Below are positions 1 through 9,403 of a DNA stretch of 64,000 nucleotides, piece by piece; the first letter of the stretch is position 1, and the number at the start of each line of letters is the position of its first letter. The DNA is from Nocardia lijiangensis NBRC 108240 (GTDB lineage Bacteria > Actinomycetota > Actinomycetes > Mycobacteriales > Mycobacteriaceae). The stretch covers positions 27,645 through 91,644 of the forward strand of contig NZ_BDBP01000037.1 of NCBI RefSeq assembly GCF_001613045.1, written 5' to 3'. Made by a program: the position numbers and the translations under genes. The notes beneath the pieces were generated by a model. That model searched no databases, was not told the origin of the DNA, and worked only from the letters and a program-made list of their open reading frames with translations.

Positions 1-97
1 GGTCATCCTGCGCGGCAATGCGAACGTGCTCAATGCGATTCGTGATTGGGGGCTCGGGCAGGCGAACGCAGCCGGGTTCGGCTGGGTGGCGGCATGA
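1..97 (+). CDS. cas6: Cas6 crRNA endonuclease, C-terminal fragment
   Basis: Only the last 31 codons lie in the window, read from position 2 to a TGA at 95-97. The fragment ends in a glycine-rich stretch (GQANAAGFGWV) typical of the C-terminal G-rich loop of Cas6-family ribonucleases, which cut the precursor CRISPR transcript inside each repeat. Its stop overlaps the ATG of the next gene (ATGA at 94-97), the same coupling seen through the rest of the cas operon. The assignment rests on this motif and on gene order; the body of the protein is outside the window. Confidence 0.75.
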   Translation, partial: VILRGNANVLNAIRDWGLGQANAAGFGWVAA

Positions 98-1491
98 AAT
101 CCGCCCCTAGCACCGTCGAGACACGGGTGCAGCTGACACCTCACCCGCTCCAACGGGTGGGTGCGTACGCGCTGCTTCGCCTGGCCGGAGTGAAGGGTTC
201 GCAAAGGGACCCGGAGTCGTTGACGGCGCGGGAAGTCGAGTCCGCACGTGCCGTGATGACCGGTGATGTCGTTGCGACCTCCAGACTCGCAGACACCAAA
301 GCGCCCGGGTCGTTTTGGTTGTCGGCGAGCTATCTGTTCTGGCCGAACTCGAAGATGAACACCACCAATCGCAAATCGCTGACCGTACAGCAGCGTCACG
401 AGCAGATCGAGCAGTGGCGCCAACTTCCCTCGCAGCTGGTGGGGGTGCCGTGTGCGTTGTGCGGTCAGGAGGCGTGTGGTTTCTACGGCAAGGTCGATGT
501 GCCGTTGGCGGCCAGTGCCGAGCACCGCAACACGACGGTGCCCGGCCACGACGGTATGGCTTTGTGCGCGGGCTGTCTGACCAGTTTCTACGCGCTGCCC
601 TACGGGTGTTCGATCCGCGGCGGTAAGGCGGCTGCGCTGCACAGCTGGGACGACGGTGTTTTGGCGCAGGTGACGGGTCGTCAGGTGCGTCGGACTCGCC
701 AGCAGGTCGGGATGTCCTCGACAGAGGCCACCGCACAACCGTATTCCCGTGAGGTGGAGGCGCTACGTGCGCTGCGCACCTACGAGGATCGGATGCGCGA
801 TGGGGTGGAGCTGTATGTGTTCAGCAACTCCAACAAGGCCCAGACCCTCGATGTTTACGTGATCGAGCAGCCGCTGGCCGAGTGGCTGCGCTCCACCCTG
901 CATTCGACGGCGCTGACCACAGGGTTTCGCTATTTGGTCCGCGCCCATCACACGGCGAAGGTGGCGGGGTCGGTTCGTCTGGCCTACAACGCCTTCCACG
1001 CTCCGCACCGTGTGCCGATGGCGGCGGTGTCCTATCTCGCACGGCTGACCAAAGAATTGGGTGCGCCTCCGCCGGAGACGAGCGCGCTCGCCGAGGTGTA
1101 TCGATCGTTCATCAAGGAGGTTTTCGACGTGGCGCAGCGTGACGTCGATCAGATAGTCCGGCTCGGTAGCGGGATCGGTGAGCTGCTACGCGAGAAGCCG
1201 CAACGGGGCACCCTCAAGGAATTCGAGCACGCCCATTCGGATGCGGCCAAGCTTCAGAGCTGGCTCAAACGTCAGGCCACGGCGTGGACCCTGCACCGGG
1301 GGGTAGCCGAACCGTTGGTCACCACCGAACAGTGGCGGCTGTTGTTCGAACCCGGTGACCGAGTGCGGTTCCACCGCGATCTGCTGTTCATCTCGGTGCT
1401 GGAGTACCTGGCGCGACATGAGTGGCTCGCGGGCGTGGCCAGTGACCGTGATGACCACGACGACACCATTCTTGTGGAGGAAGACCAGTGA
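94..1491 (+). CDS. cas8b: Cas8b (Cst1-type) large subunit of type I-B Cascade
   Basis: A 465-residue protein if started at ATG 94, which overlaps the cas6 stop; a TTG at 46 would extend it over cas6 and is less likely. It has a paired zinc-finger-like signature, CALC near residue 120 and CAGC about 40 residues later, the hallmark of the CXXC-CXXC Cst1 family. Cas8 is the large subunit of the surveillance complex and recognises the PAM. Its position between cas6 and cas7 fits subtype I-B. The stop overlaps the GTG of cas7 (GTGA at 1488-1491), so translation is probably coupled. Sequence conservation in Cas8 is low, so the subtype call leans on the zinc signature and neighbours. Confidence 0.88.
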   Translation: MKSAPSTVETRVQLTPHPLQRVGAYALLRLAGVKGSQRDPESLTAREVESARAVMTGDVVATSRLADTKAPGSFWLSASYLFWPNSKMNTTNRKSLTVQQRHEQIEQWRQLPSQLVGVPCALCGQEACGFYGKVDVPLAASAEHRNTTVPGHDGMALCAGCLTSFYALPYGCSIRGGKAAALHSWDDGVLAQVTGRQVRRTRQQVGMSSTEATAQPYSREVEALRALRTYEDRMRDGVELYVFSNSNKAQTLDVYVIEQPLAEWLRSTLHSTALTTGFRYLVRAHHTAKVAGSVRLAYNAFHAPHRVPMAAVSYLARLTKELGAPPPETSALAEVYRSFIKEVFDVAQRDVDQIVRLGSGIGELLREKPQRGTLKEFEHAHSDAAKLQSWLKRQATAWTLHRGVAEPLVTTEQWRLLFEPGDRVRFHRDLLFISVLEYLARHEWLAGVASDRDDHDDTILVEEDQ

Positions 1492-2540
1492 CCTATCTCG
1501 TGGGCAAGATCGCCCTGGACATCACCGCCGGAGCGCCGAACAACGCCCGCGGCGAAAGCAACGTCGGTGAAGTAAAGAAGATGTTTATCGGCCGCAACCT
1601 CCACCCGTATGTGTCGGCGCAAGCGTTTCGGCGGTGGGTGCGCGACAGTCTGCCACCGGATGTGGCGGTATCGCCGGTGACTCGGTCGGGTTCGAAGGCC
1701 AATCAGCAGGCGTACACCGCCGGACGCCCGGACCTCTACATTGACGACGATCTGTTCGGTTACATGGTTGCGCTGAAAGACGGCAGCTATCAACGAGACA
1801 CGGTGTTGGCGACCGGCACCCTGGTGTCGGTGGTACCGCGGCGACCGACCCCGGACTTCGGCACGATGAGTCGCGGGTTCGGTCCCGACGAGAACCCGGT
1901 CATCCACGAGCACGAGCACTACTCGGCGGAGCTGGCTGGTGATGTCCTCGTCGACATCGCGCGGGTAGGTGTGTTCCAGTTGCAGGGCAGCGGGTTGCGG
2001 CGCAACCTCACCGACCCGGCAGCGAAGGAGGCCGAAGCCGCTGGCGCCGAGCGCACGAATTTCCGTGGCCTGGACAGCATTCGGTTGCCGATCGAGCAGC
2101 GCCGTCACCGGTTGGCGTTGCTGCTCAACACCCTCGCCGAAGTACGCGGCGGCGCGAAACGAGCCCTGCACTACGGGGAGCGCTCCCCTGCGCTGATGGT
2201 GCTGGCACCGCTCACAGGCGGTAACAACCCGTTCACCCGGGTGCTGACCGGTCGCGCGGCACGCGAGGACCAGGGGTACCCGCATCTGGAGACGGTGTTC
2301 GACACCGATGTTCTGCGCGAGGAGATCGAGGCCTGGCACGACGTGCTCGAAGGGCCGGTCCGTGTGGGGTGGGCGCCGGGGTTCCTCAGCGGTCAACGGG
2401 ACCGTGCTCGTGAGGAACTCGACGATCTGATCAGCGATGGCACGGTGGTGATCGACCATCCACGGGTGCTGTTGCGGGGGTTGGCCAAGCAGGTCGAGGC
2501 CGGCGAGCACGACGATTGGTTCGAGGATCCGCAGCGGTGA
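1488..2540 (+). CDS. cas7: Cas7 (Cst2/DevR family) crRNA-backbone subunit
   Basis: A 350-residue protein started at a GTG that overlaps the cas8b stop. The N terminus (GKIALDITAGAPNN) and the EVKKMFIGRNLHPYVSAQ segment match the Cst2/DevR branch of Cas7, whose RRM-like fold forms the repeated backbone that holds the crRNA in Cascade. A region around residues 125-150 carries an alternating H/E patch (HEHEHY) before a conserved FQLQGSGLRR stretch. Length is usual for the family. Its stop overlaps the GTG of cas5 by 4 bp. Confidence 0.92.
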   Translation: MTYLVGKIALDITAGAPNNARGESNVGEVKKMFIGRNLHPYVSAQAFRRWVRDSLPPDVAVSPVTRSGSKANQQAYTAGRPDLYIDDDLFGYMVALKDGSYQRDTVLATGTLVSVVPRRPTPDFGTMSRGFGPDENPVIHEHEHYSAELAGDVLVDIARVGVFQLQGSGLRRNLTDPAAKEAEAAGAERTNFRGLDSIRLPIEQRRHRLALLLNTLAEVRGGAKRALHYGERSPALMVLAPLTGGNNPFTRVLTGRAAREDQGYPHLETVFDTDVLREEIEAWHDVLEGPVRVGWAPGFLSGQRDRAREELDDLISDGTVVIDHPRVLLRGLAKQVEAGEHDDWFEDPQR

Positions 2541-3211
2541 CAGATGCGCTGCAGGTGACCGTCACCGCGGCCGTCGCGTCGTTTCGGAACCCGTTGTATG
2601 CCGGGGTGCAGGTCGGGTTGCCGTGCCCGCCTCCGTCCACGATCGCGGGGATGCTGGCGGCCGCGGCGGGAGGGTGGGATCGGGTGCCGATCGGGCTGCG
2701 GTTCGGTGCGGCGTTCACCGCGGCCGGTGCCGGTACCGATCTCGAGACCTATCACCCGCTGGATGGGCGTGGACGCGCAACCGCGGCGACGCCGAAGGAT
2801 CGGGAGTTTCTCGCCGATGTCGTGCTGACTGTGTGGCTGGTCGATGACCTCGATTTCTGGGGGGATGCGCTCCGGCGGCCGGTGTGGCCGCTGCGGCTGG
2901 GGCGTAGTCAGGATCTGGCCGCGGCACGCACCGAACGTGTCGAGTTGGTCGCCGCGGCCGGGCGACAGGGGCATGCGATCGTGCCGGCGTCCATGAGCGT
3001 CGCTGGAACGTTGCTTCGGCTGCCGACCGTGTTGAGCGTGGATCGGGCGCGCAACCGTTGGGACGGGTACCGGTACGCGAGAAGTGGTTCGGATCAGAGG
3101 ATCGACACCGGATGCAGTGTGGCCCCCACTGAGCCGGGAGTAGTGGGTCAAGCGGTGGCGTTGCTGGGTGAGGTTCATCCGGGCCAGTTCGATTCCGGGC
3201 ACGGGCGATGA
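2537..3211 (+). CDS. cas5: Cas5 (Cas5t-like) 5'-handle-binding subunit
   Basis: 224 residues from GTG 2537, which overlaps the cas7 stop; the longer ORF starting at 2516 lies inside cas7. The N terminus reads TVTAAVASFRNP followed by a small/proline-rich LPCPPPSTIAGML segment, the typical Cas5 ferredoxin-like start in which an aromatic/proline stretch precedes the STIxGML motif. Cas5 caps the 5' end of the crRNA and bridges Cas8 and Cas7. The C terminus beyond residue 160 is diverged. The stop overlaps the ATG of cas3 (ATGA at 3208-3211). Confidence 0.9.
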   Translation: MTDALQVTVTAAVASFRNPLYAGVQVGLPCPPPSTIAGMLAAAAGGWDRVPIGLRFGAAFTAAGAGTDLETYHPLDGRGRATAATPKDREFLADVVLTVWLVDDLDFWGDALRRPVWPLRLGRSQDLAAARTERVELVAAAGRQGHAIVPASMSVAGTLLRLPTVLSVDRARNRWDGYRYARSGSDQRIDTGCSVAPTEPGVVGQAVALLGEVHPGQFDSGHGR

Positions 3212-5583
3212 ATGCGTTGCGCCGGTTGCGTGCCAAAAGCCCGCATGCGGGCTACCCGCACGGCGAAGCACTGACTGACCACCTGTCGGCCACTCTTGCC
3301 GGTGCACGGCTGCTGCACGCGCGGGTCGGTCGCATCGACGCGGTGCCCGAAGGGTTTTGGCGGTGGGTGATGGTGGCGGCGTTGCTGCACGACGCGGGAA
3401 AGGTGCCTGAAGGTTTCCAGGCGATGGTCGCCGCACCACGCGGCCCGGTGTGGGGGCAACGCCACGAGGTGTATTCGCTCGGTTTCGTCGCCGATCTGCT
3501 GGCCCGATGGTCGAATGACGACCGGTCATGGGTGGGGCTGGGTGTCCTCACCCACCACCGCCCGCTGACCGGGCCGACGGGACGCGCGATATTCCCCACC
3601 CACCAGGACACCGATCCGACCGCGTTCGCCGCCCGATTCGGTCGCATCGACCCCGCCGCGCAGCTTCAGCTACGGGAATGGTTGGCAGCAGTGCTGCGTG
3701 CCGAAGAGCTGGCAACCGATGTTCCCGATCCCGGTGTCGATCTTGCCGAGTCCGGGTACCGATTGCTCGAAGCGCTGCGCAAGCAATGGGAATGGGCCGA
3801 GGACAACGATCCTGACGACTCCTTGACCGCAGTCCTGGTCCAAGGCGCGGTGACCTTCGCCGACCACGTCTCCTCCGCCCACAGCCAACTACTCCCCCAT
3901 CAACCCGTCGATACGGCCTTCGCCCACCAGCTGAGCACCGACATGGCCGCCGCGGGCCGCAAGCTTCGCCGACACCAGTGCGAGGCCGCCGCACTCGACG
4001 GACACATGCTGCTGCGGACCCCGACGGGTTCGGGCAAAACCGAAGCGGCTGTGCTGTGGGCTGCTGGGCAGGTCGGGCATTTGCAGGCGCGCGGCGCTGG
4101 GCAGCCGCGGCTGTTCTACCTGCTGCCGTATCTGGCATCGATCAACGCGATGGTCGATCGGTTCGCCACCATGCTCGGCGACCCCGATGCCGTGGGCGTC
4201 GTGCATTCCAAAGCGGCGGCGTTCCACCTCAACCGTTCACTGTGTGTCACCGACGATTCGGTCGAGGCAGCGCGGCAAGCGGTGTCGAGAACCGCCGCGA
4301 CCCGTCTGTTTCGGGAACTCGTTCGCATCGGCACGCCGTATCAGCTGTTGCGTGGGGCTCTGGCGGGGCCGGCGTGCGCATCGATCCTCATCGATGCGGC
4401 CAACTCGGTGTTCGTGCTCGACGAACTCCATGCCTACGAGCCGCAACGGATGGGCATGATCCTGTCGATGATCCGATTCTGGATCCGTCTCGGCGGCCGC
4501 ATCTCAGTCATCTCGGCGACCCTGCCGCGGCGACTCGTAGAACTGCTCGACGAATGCGCCGCACCGACCGGATTCCAGCAAATCTACGCCCAGGACGGTC
4601 AATGGCCGCAACGTCACCGACTCCTGGTGGATGAAAGCCACCTGACCGGCGAGGGTTCGCGGGCGCGGATCGAGCGACGGCTGCGAGCGGGGCAGTCGGT
4701 GCTGGTGGTCGCCAATAACGTCGCCGATGCACGCGCGATTCATACTGCGCTGTCGCCGGTGGCACGGCAGCTGCTCGGCGACGATTCGGTGCTGCTGCTG
4801 CATTCCCGGTTCAAGACGATTGATCGCGCCGCGATCGAGTCGAAGATCCGCCAGCGTTTCGGCACCGGCCGCCCACACCAGCCGGGGTTGCTGGTGGCGA
4901 CCCAGGTCGTGGAGGTGTCCCTGGATGTGTCCTTCGACGCTCTGCACACCAGCGGCGCCCCACTCGAGGCGTTGATCCAACGCTTCGGACGGGTCAACCG
5001 GACCGCGGATCGTCCGCCCGCCGACGTCGTCGTGCACCGACCCAACTATCGCCGTCGCGGCGGGAGCGCCGATGAGTGGGCCGACGGCGTCTACGAACAC
5101 GAACCCACCGAACTCACCATGGCTGTGCTCGAAGCCCACACCGGCACTACCCTGGACGAACAGCTACTCGGCCGATGGCTCGACGAACTGTATGAGTCCC
5201 CGTGGGGACAACGATGGACACACCACGTCCGCCACAGCCTCGCTCACTTCGATGACCAGTTCCTCAGTTTCGAAGCCCCCTTCGATCACGCACGCCACGA
5301 ACTGGCCGAGCGCTTCGATGACCTGTTCGACGGTGTCGAAGCAATACTCAGCGAAGACCGTGGTCGCTACGCTGCCGCTCTCGATGCTGTCGAGGACCTG
5401 CGTGCGGGGCGACTGCTCGGCAGCCAATACCTCATCCCGCTACCCCACTACGGCAAGTTCCTCGGCAGCTACGACAAAGACCTCAACGTGCTTGTCGTCG
5501 ACGGCGACTACGACCCGGTCCAGGGCCTCGAGGCGATCCATCGCGACACCCACGCCAACTACCAACTCGGACAGGTCATCTGA
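3208..5583 (+). CDS. cas3: Cas3 HD nuclease-helicase
   Basis: 791 residues. An N-terminal HD phosphohydrolase domain (about residues 1-230) shows LLHDAGKVP, an HEV motif and an HH pair (LTHHRPL), the metal-binding set for single-strand DNA cleavage. A superfamily 2 helicase follows: Walker A TPTGSGKTE near 275, the DExH-like box VLDELHAYEP near 410, SATLP (motif III) and RFGRVNR (motif VI) near 595. Cas3 is recruited by target-bound Cascade and unwinds and degrades the invader. All catalytic motifs seen are intact, so interference is predicted to be functional. It is followed after 1 bp by cas4. Confidence 0.95.
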   Translation: MNALRRLRAKSPHAGYPHGEALTDHLSATLAGARLLHARVGRIDAVPEGFWRWVMVAALLHDAGKVPEGFQAMVAAPRGPVWGQRHEVYSLGFVADLLARWSNDDRSWVGLGVLTHHRPLTGPTGRAIFPTHQDTDPTAFAARFGRIDPAAQLQLREWLAAVLRAEELATDVPDPGVDLAESGYRLLEALRKQWEWAEDNDPDDSLTAVLVQGAVTFADHVSSAHSQLLPHQPVDTAFAHQLSTDMAAAGRKLRRHQCEAAALDGHMLLRTPTGSGKTEAAVLWAAGQVGHLQARGAGQPRLFYLLPYLASINAMVDRFATMLGDPDAVGVVHSKAAAFHLNRSLCVTDDSVEAARQAVSRTAATRLFRELVRIGTPYQLLRGALAGPACASILIDAANSVFVLDELHAYEPQRMGMILSMIRFWIRLGGRISVISATLPRRLVELLDECAAPTGFQQIYAQDGQWPQRHRLLVDESHLTGEGSRARIERRLRAGQSVLVVANNVADARAIHTALSPVARQLLGDDSVLLLHSRFKTIDRAAIESKIRQRFGTGRPHQPGLLVATQVVEVSLDVSFDALHTSGAPLEALIQRFGRVNRTADRPPADVVVHRPNYRRRGGSADEWADGVYEHEPTELTMAVLEAHTGTTLDEQLLGRWLDELYESPWGQRWTHHVRHSLAHFDDQFLSFEAPFDHARHELAERFDDLFDGVEAILSEDRGRYAAALDAVEDLRAGRLLGSQYLIPLPHYGKFLGSYDKDLNVLVVDGDYDPVQGLEAIHRDTHANYQLGQVI

Positions 5584-5584
5584 G

Positions 5585-6082
5585 ATGCTCACCGCAGACG
5601 ACATCGGCGGAGTCCACGTCAAATACCTGAGCGACTGCCCACGCCAACTTTGGCTCTACGGCCGCGGTGTCCGACCGGAATCACGCAGTGACCGCGTACA
5701 ACTCGGTGAAGCCGTCCACGACACGAGCTACCGGCGAGAACACCCCGTCGATCTGGGTGCAGCGAAACTCGATCACTTCGACGGACAGCGCTGGGTCCAT
5801 GAGGTCAAATCCTCCAACCACCCAACCGAAGCCGACCACGCCCAGGCCATGCACTACTGCTACCGACTACGCCATCTCGGAATCGACGTCGAGGGCGCGA
5901 TACTCAAATATCCGAAGATCCGTCGCACCGTGCGGATTTCCTACACCGAGGCCGAAGGTGCCGCTGCGGCGGCGATGATCGCTTCCGCCCTCGACACCCT
6001 CACCGCAGACACTTCTCCACCTCGGCTGAGACGGCGCGACTGCTACGGCTGCAGCTACCTCGACTATTGCTGGACGGATTGA
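5585..6082 (+). CDS. cas4: Cas4 PD-(D/E)xK nuclease with Fe-S cluster
   Basis: 165 residues from ATG 5585, one base after the cas3 stop. It has an N-terminal cysteine in LSDCPRQLWLYGRG and a C-terminal cysteine cluster in DCYGCSYLDYC, matching the four-cysteine iron-sulfur site of Cas4. RecB-type nuclease residues appear as GEAVHD, KLDHFDG and HEVKSS. Cas4 trims prespacers and enforces PAM choice together with Cas1-Cas2, and its place directly before cas1 is standard for I-B. The cas1 ATG follows immediately at 6083. A longer upstream reading frame overlaps cas3 and is not coding. Confidence 0.93.
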   Translation: MLTADDIGGVHVKYLSDCPRQLWLYGRGVRPESRSDRVQLGEAVHDTSYRREHPVDLGAAKLDHFDGQRWVHEVKSSNHPTEADHAQAMHYCYRLRHLGIDVEGAILKYPKIRRTVRISYTEAEGAAAAAMIASALDTLTADTSPPRLRRRDCYGCSYLDYCWTD

Positions 6083-7063
6083 ATGCCCGCTGCCACACGC
6101 ACCTACTGGCTCACCACACCGTGTCGGATTCGCCGCAAAGATCAGTCGTTGGTCATCGAACGCGCCGACGGCACACCTGTCCACATTCCGATCACCGATG
6201 TCGCCGACATCGTCGCCTGCGAACCGGTGGATGTGAACACCGCGGTGATCAGCCTGCTCAACACCCACAACATCGACCTTCATTTGCTCGGACACTACGG
6301 CGACTACATCGGATCCCTGCTCACCGCAGAATCCAGCACCTCCGGCCAGACCGTCCTCGCACAAGCGATGCTGGCCACTGACGCGACAGCTGGCCTCGAG
6401 ATTGCCAGACAGATCGTTCGTGCCACCGCGTTCAACGTCCGTCGCGTCGTGGATCGAGAGCTCCTCACACATCCGCTTCAGGTGCTGGAAGCCTCGGTGC
6501 GCCAGGCTGATACACGCGAACAATTGATGGGGGCGGAAGGTACGTTTCGGCGAAGCGCGTGGGAGGTCATCGACACTCACCTACCCGACTGGCTGCAACT
6601 TCGCGGTCGTAGCAGGCGCCCACCACGCAACGCAGGCAACACCTTCATCAGCTACGTCAACAGCATCGTCTATACCCGTGCCCTTACAGCGATACGACTC
6701 ACCCCGCTGCACAGCGGCATAGCCTTTCTGCACAGCAGCATCCAACGGCAACGCCACTCACTCGCCTTGGACCTCGCCGAAGTCTTCAAACCATTATTCG
6801 CCGAACGACTTCTGCTGCGGCTGGCTCACCGAGGCCAACTCACACCACAGCATTTTGATCAAGGCGTCGACCATGCAACCTTGAGCGATGTCGGACGCAA
6901 ATTCGTCGTCCAAAACGTCCGTGACGAACTCGGAACCACGATCCAACATCGCAGCCTCAAACGCAAAGTCGCCTACGAAGAGCTGCTATACCTCGAAGCA
7001 CTCAAACTCACCCGCACATCGCTCGAACAAACCCCATATACGCCATTCCGGATCTGGTGGTGA
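6083..7063 (+). CDS. cas1: Cas1 spacer-integration endonuclease
   Basis: 326 residues, the usual length. The catalytic triad is visible: glutamate in LMGAEGTFRR, histidine in GIAFLHSS, and aspartate/glutamate in SLALDLAEVFKP. Cas1 forms the integrase core with Cas2 and inserts prespacers next to the leader. The gene abuts cas4 without a gap and overlaps or touches cas2. The C terminus (TPFRIWW) ends in aromatic residues, as in many I-B Cas1 proteins. Confidence 0.95.
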   Translation: MPAATRTYWLTTPCRIRRKDQSLVIERADGTPVHIPITDVADIVACEPVDVNTAVISLLNTHNIDLHLLGHYGDYIGSLLTAESSTSGQTVLAQAMLATDATAGLEIARQIVRATAFNVRRVVDRELLTHPLQVLEASVRQADTREQLMGAEGTFRRSAWEVIDTHLPDWLQLRGRSRRPPRNAGNTFISYVNSIVYTRALTAIRLTPLHSGIAFLHSSIQRQRHSLALDLAEVFKPLFAERLLLRLAHRGQLTPQHFDQGVDHATLSDVGRKFVVQNVRDELGTTIQHRSLKRKVAYEELLYLEALKLTRTSLEQTPYTPFRIWW

Positions 7064-7065
7064 GC

Positions 7066-7329
7066 ATGTACGTGATCGTCGTCTACGACACCGCAGTCGA
7101 ACGCAACCCTGTGATACTCCGAACCTGCCGCCGGTATCTCCACCATGTACAACGCAGCGTGTTCGAAGGAGCACTCAGCTCAGCGCAATACCGCCGCTTC
7201 CAAATTGCTATAGAAACAGCGATCGATCCCACCTACGACAGCGTCCTGGTCTACACCTTCCCGCCCGGAACCACACCCCACCGCGAATCCTGGGGAACCA
7301 CCCAGCCCGCACCATCCACCATTCTCTGA
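7066..7329 (+). CDS. cas2: Cas2 adaptation protein
   Basis: 87 residues from ATG 7066. The start MYVIVVYD is the classical Cas2 first strand with its conserved aspartate. A GTG at 7060 would give a 4-bp GTGA overlap with cas1, as elsewhere in the operon, and would add two residues; both starts are plausible. The body (ILRTCRRYLHHVQRSVFEG) is the normal ferredoxin-like Cas2 dimerisation fold. It is the last cas gene before the leader and array, which completes the adaptation module cas4-cas1-cas2. Confidence 0.92.
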   Translation: MYVIVVYDTAVERNPVILRTCRRYLHHVQRSVFEGALSSAQYRRFQIAIETAIDPTYDSVLVYTFPPGTTPHRESWGTTQPAPSTIL

Positions 7330-7443
7330 CACCAAGATCATTGCAGCGACACACCGAACACTCGAGCACTACCGACGGTCCACTGCAACTTAGGGTTCAA
7401 AGTAGATACCCAACGAAGCCGTGACCTGCAATTTTACTGTGGG
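7330..7443 (+). promoter_or_regulatory. CRISPR leader
   Basis: This 114-bp stretch lies between the cas2 stop and the first repeat. It is less GC-rich than its surroundings, with AATTTTACTGTGG directly before repeat 1. Intact repeats on this side and decayed ones at the other end show that this is the leader (new-spacer) end. No individual promoter element can be fixed with confidence. Confidence 0.7.
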
Positions 7444-8928
7444 GTCCTCATCGCCCCTGCGAGGGTTGGCAACAGGAACGCCACCTCTACACAGTCCTTG
7501 CCCCCACCGTCCTCATCGCCCCTGCGAGGGTTGGCAACAGGCGGCCGACGACGAGGCCACCGCCGCCGCCGCTGGTCCTCATCGCCCCTGCGAGGGTTGG
7601 CAACACGCCGACGGGCGACCGATCCTGAGCGCCGTCCTCGCGGTCCTCATCGCCCCTGCGAGGGTTGGCAACGGTCGGTGTGAACCCCGATCCGTACCTG
7701 TTCCTGTCCTCATCGCCCCTGCGAGGGTTGGCAACGCAGCGACTCGACGCGCACCGCGAACCATCCCTCAGGTCCTCATCGCCCCTGCGAGGGTTGGCAA
7801 CGTCATCGCAACGACTCCACGGTGACGAAAGAGGTCCTGTCCTCATCGCCCCTGCGAGGGTTGGCAACGAGTCCATGCCGAGCCCCATACGCCTGATGTT
7901 CTCCTGTCCTCATCGCCCCTGCGAGGGTTGGCAACAGGGGAGGGGTAACCAGTGGCAGGCAACACAGTCCGGCGTCCTCATCGCCGCTGCGAGGGTTGGC
8001 AACCCGTCCTTCCACTCCTGGGTGGTCTTGTCGTAGACGTCCTCATCGCCCCTGCGAGGGTTGGCAACGCGAGCGCAAGCAAGAGGACCCGATCCTCAAG
8101 GCGGTCCTCATCGCCCCTGCGAGGGTTGGCAACATGGTAGGGGCGCCGGCCACGGTCGCGGTTGTGATGTCCTCATCGCCCCTGCGAGGGTTGGCAACAC
8201 ACCGAGGCACTCCGCAAGGATGCTCGGGTCCTTGAGCCTCATCGCCCCTGCGAGGGTTGGCAACACGGCGACCAGGCCGACCAGCTTGGCGCGGGTGGGG
8301 TCCTCATCGCCCCTGCGAGGGTTGGCAACAGGGTGGGGCGCATCCTGGAGAGGAGGCCCCCGGTGTCCTCATCGCCCCTGCGAGGGTTGGCAACATGGTC
8401 TGCTGTTCGCCGATGCCGTCGACGGGGGCGGTCCTCATCGCCCCTGCGAGGGTTGGCAACACGATCTCGGCGAACGCTTCCGCGATGTGCGGATGGGGGT
8501 CATCATCGCCCCTGCGAGGGTTGGCAACATTGCCCGCTGGAGCGCCGCTGTGTCGAAGCGTCCGGTCCTCATCGCCCCTGCGAGGGTTGGCAACGCGATC
8601 CGGTGGTCGGTGATGCGGACCCAGCCGTCGGCGGTCCTTATCGCCCCTGCGAGGGCTGGCAACATGTGAGCTGGGATGTCCTTCTCCAGACGCGCCGCAA
8701 GTCCTCATCGCCCCTGTGAGGGTTGGCAACTGGCCGAACAGGCCCGCGCCGACGCTCGCGCGCCGCAAGTCCTCATCGCCCCTGCGAGGGTTGGCAACCC
8801 GATCCGGCTGTGCGTCCCGGTCTGACGGTGATCGTCCTCATCGCCCCTGCGAGGGTTGACAACTGGTGTGCGTTCCGCTGGGGCACTGCCACATGGTGGT
8901 CCTCATCGCCCTGCGAGGTTTGGCAAGG
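7444..8928 (+). CRISPR. Type I-B CRISPR array, 22 spacers
   Basis: There are 22 full-length 30-bp repeats and one degenerate terminal copy, separated by 22 spacers of 33-39 bp. The repeat begins GTCCTCATCG and ends GGTTGGCAAC, with a small inner hairpin CCCT-GCG-AGGG. Repeats start at 7444, 7509, 7575, 7643, 7706, 7772, 7839, 7906, 7974, 8039, 8104, 8169, 8235, 8300, 8365, 8431, 8499, 8565, 8634, 8701, 8769, 8834 and 8899. The copies at 7974, 8235 and 8499 have one or two changes. Those at 8634, 8701, 8834 and 8899 are increasingly mutated; the last has a deletion. Transcription from the leader is in the + direction. Confidence 0.99.
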
Positions 8929-8962
8929 CTGACCGACGGCCGCCTCGCGTCGCACACAGCTT

Positions 8963-8992
8963 GTCCTCATCGAGGCGGCCGAGGCTGATTCT
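8963..8992 (+). repeat. Decayed remnant of a further CRISPR repeat
   Basis: The first 10 bases of the repeat (GTCCTCATCG) reappear at 8963, about 36 bp after the last degenerate copy, which is exactly one spacer length. The remaining 20 bases are unrecognisable. This is best read as a dead 24th repeat with a dead 23rd spacer in front of it. Confidence 0.6.
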
Positions 8993-9403
8993 GCCTGCTG
9001 GTCGCTCGGCTGGGCGGGCATCGGTGCCGAACAAACCGGGGTGCGGGTGGCTGTTACTGCCGCGACTGGTTGCCGCGGGGCGCTAGCTCGCGGGGGTCGG
9101 CGCTCGTGGTCGGGGTAAGTCATGTGCACCTCGTCGTCGGTACTGGCTGAACGCTTTGAGTGAGTGAACAGGTTGAGTGCGCTTTCTCAGCCGCCAACTG
9201 ATCGGTGGGGGCAGTCGAGAAATATTTGTCACCAGTCGGTGGAACCGCAGGGCTGCTGGTTGCGTCGTTGTAGTCATGACAGATGCGTCGGCAGAGTCGG
9301 ATTTCGATCAGCAGCCCTATTTCGGACCCGATGGTGAGTCGACCGGAGCGTGGTTACACGGGTTGTGGCTCGCCGAAGCGAGCGAAGCGCCCAGGCGGCA
9401 CCG
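8993..9403. other. Gene-free stretch between CRISPR trailer and phage genes
   Basis: No convincing gene is seen here. A + strand frame from ATG 9277 (MTDASAESDFDQQ) runs into the 3' end of the phage gene on the other strand and could be the stub of a chromosomal gene cut by phage insertion. It has no ribosome-binding site and no recognised family. If the phage segment is integrated, its left junction should lie here, but no direct repeat was found by eye. Confidence 0.4.

Noticed and set aside
7474..8898. Spacer matches to the phage segment
   Set aside because: No exact match was noticed on reading, but this was not an exhaustive comparison; a BLAST of the 22 spacers is needed.
7421..8932. 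Several open frames across the CRISPR array on both strands
   Set aside because: Their translations are periodic repeats of the 30-bp unit and have no starts with ribosome-binding sites; they are shadows of the array.
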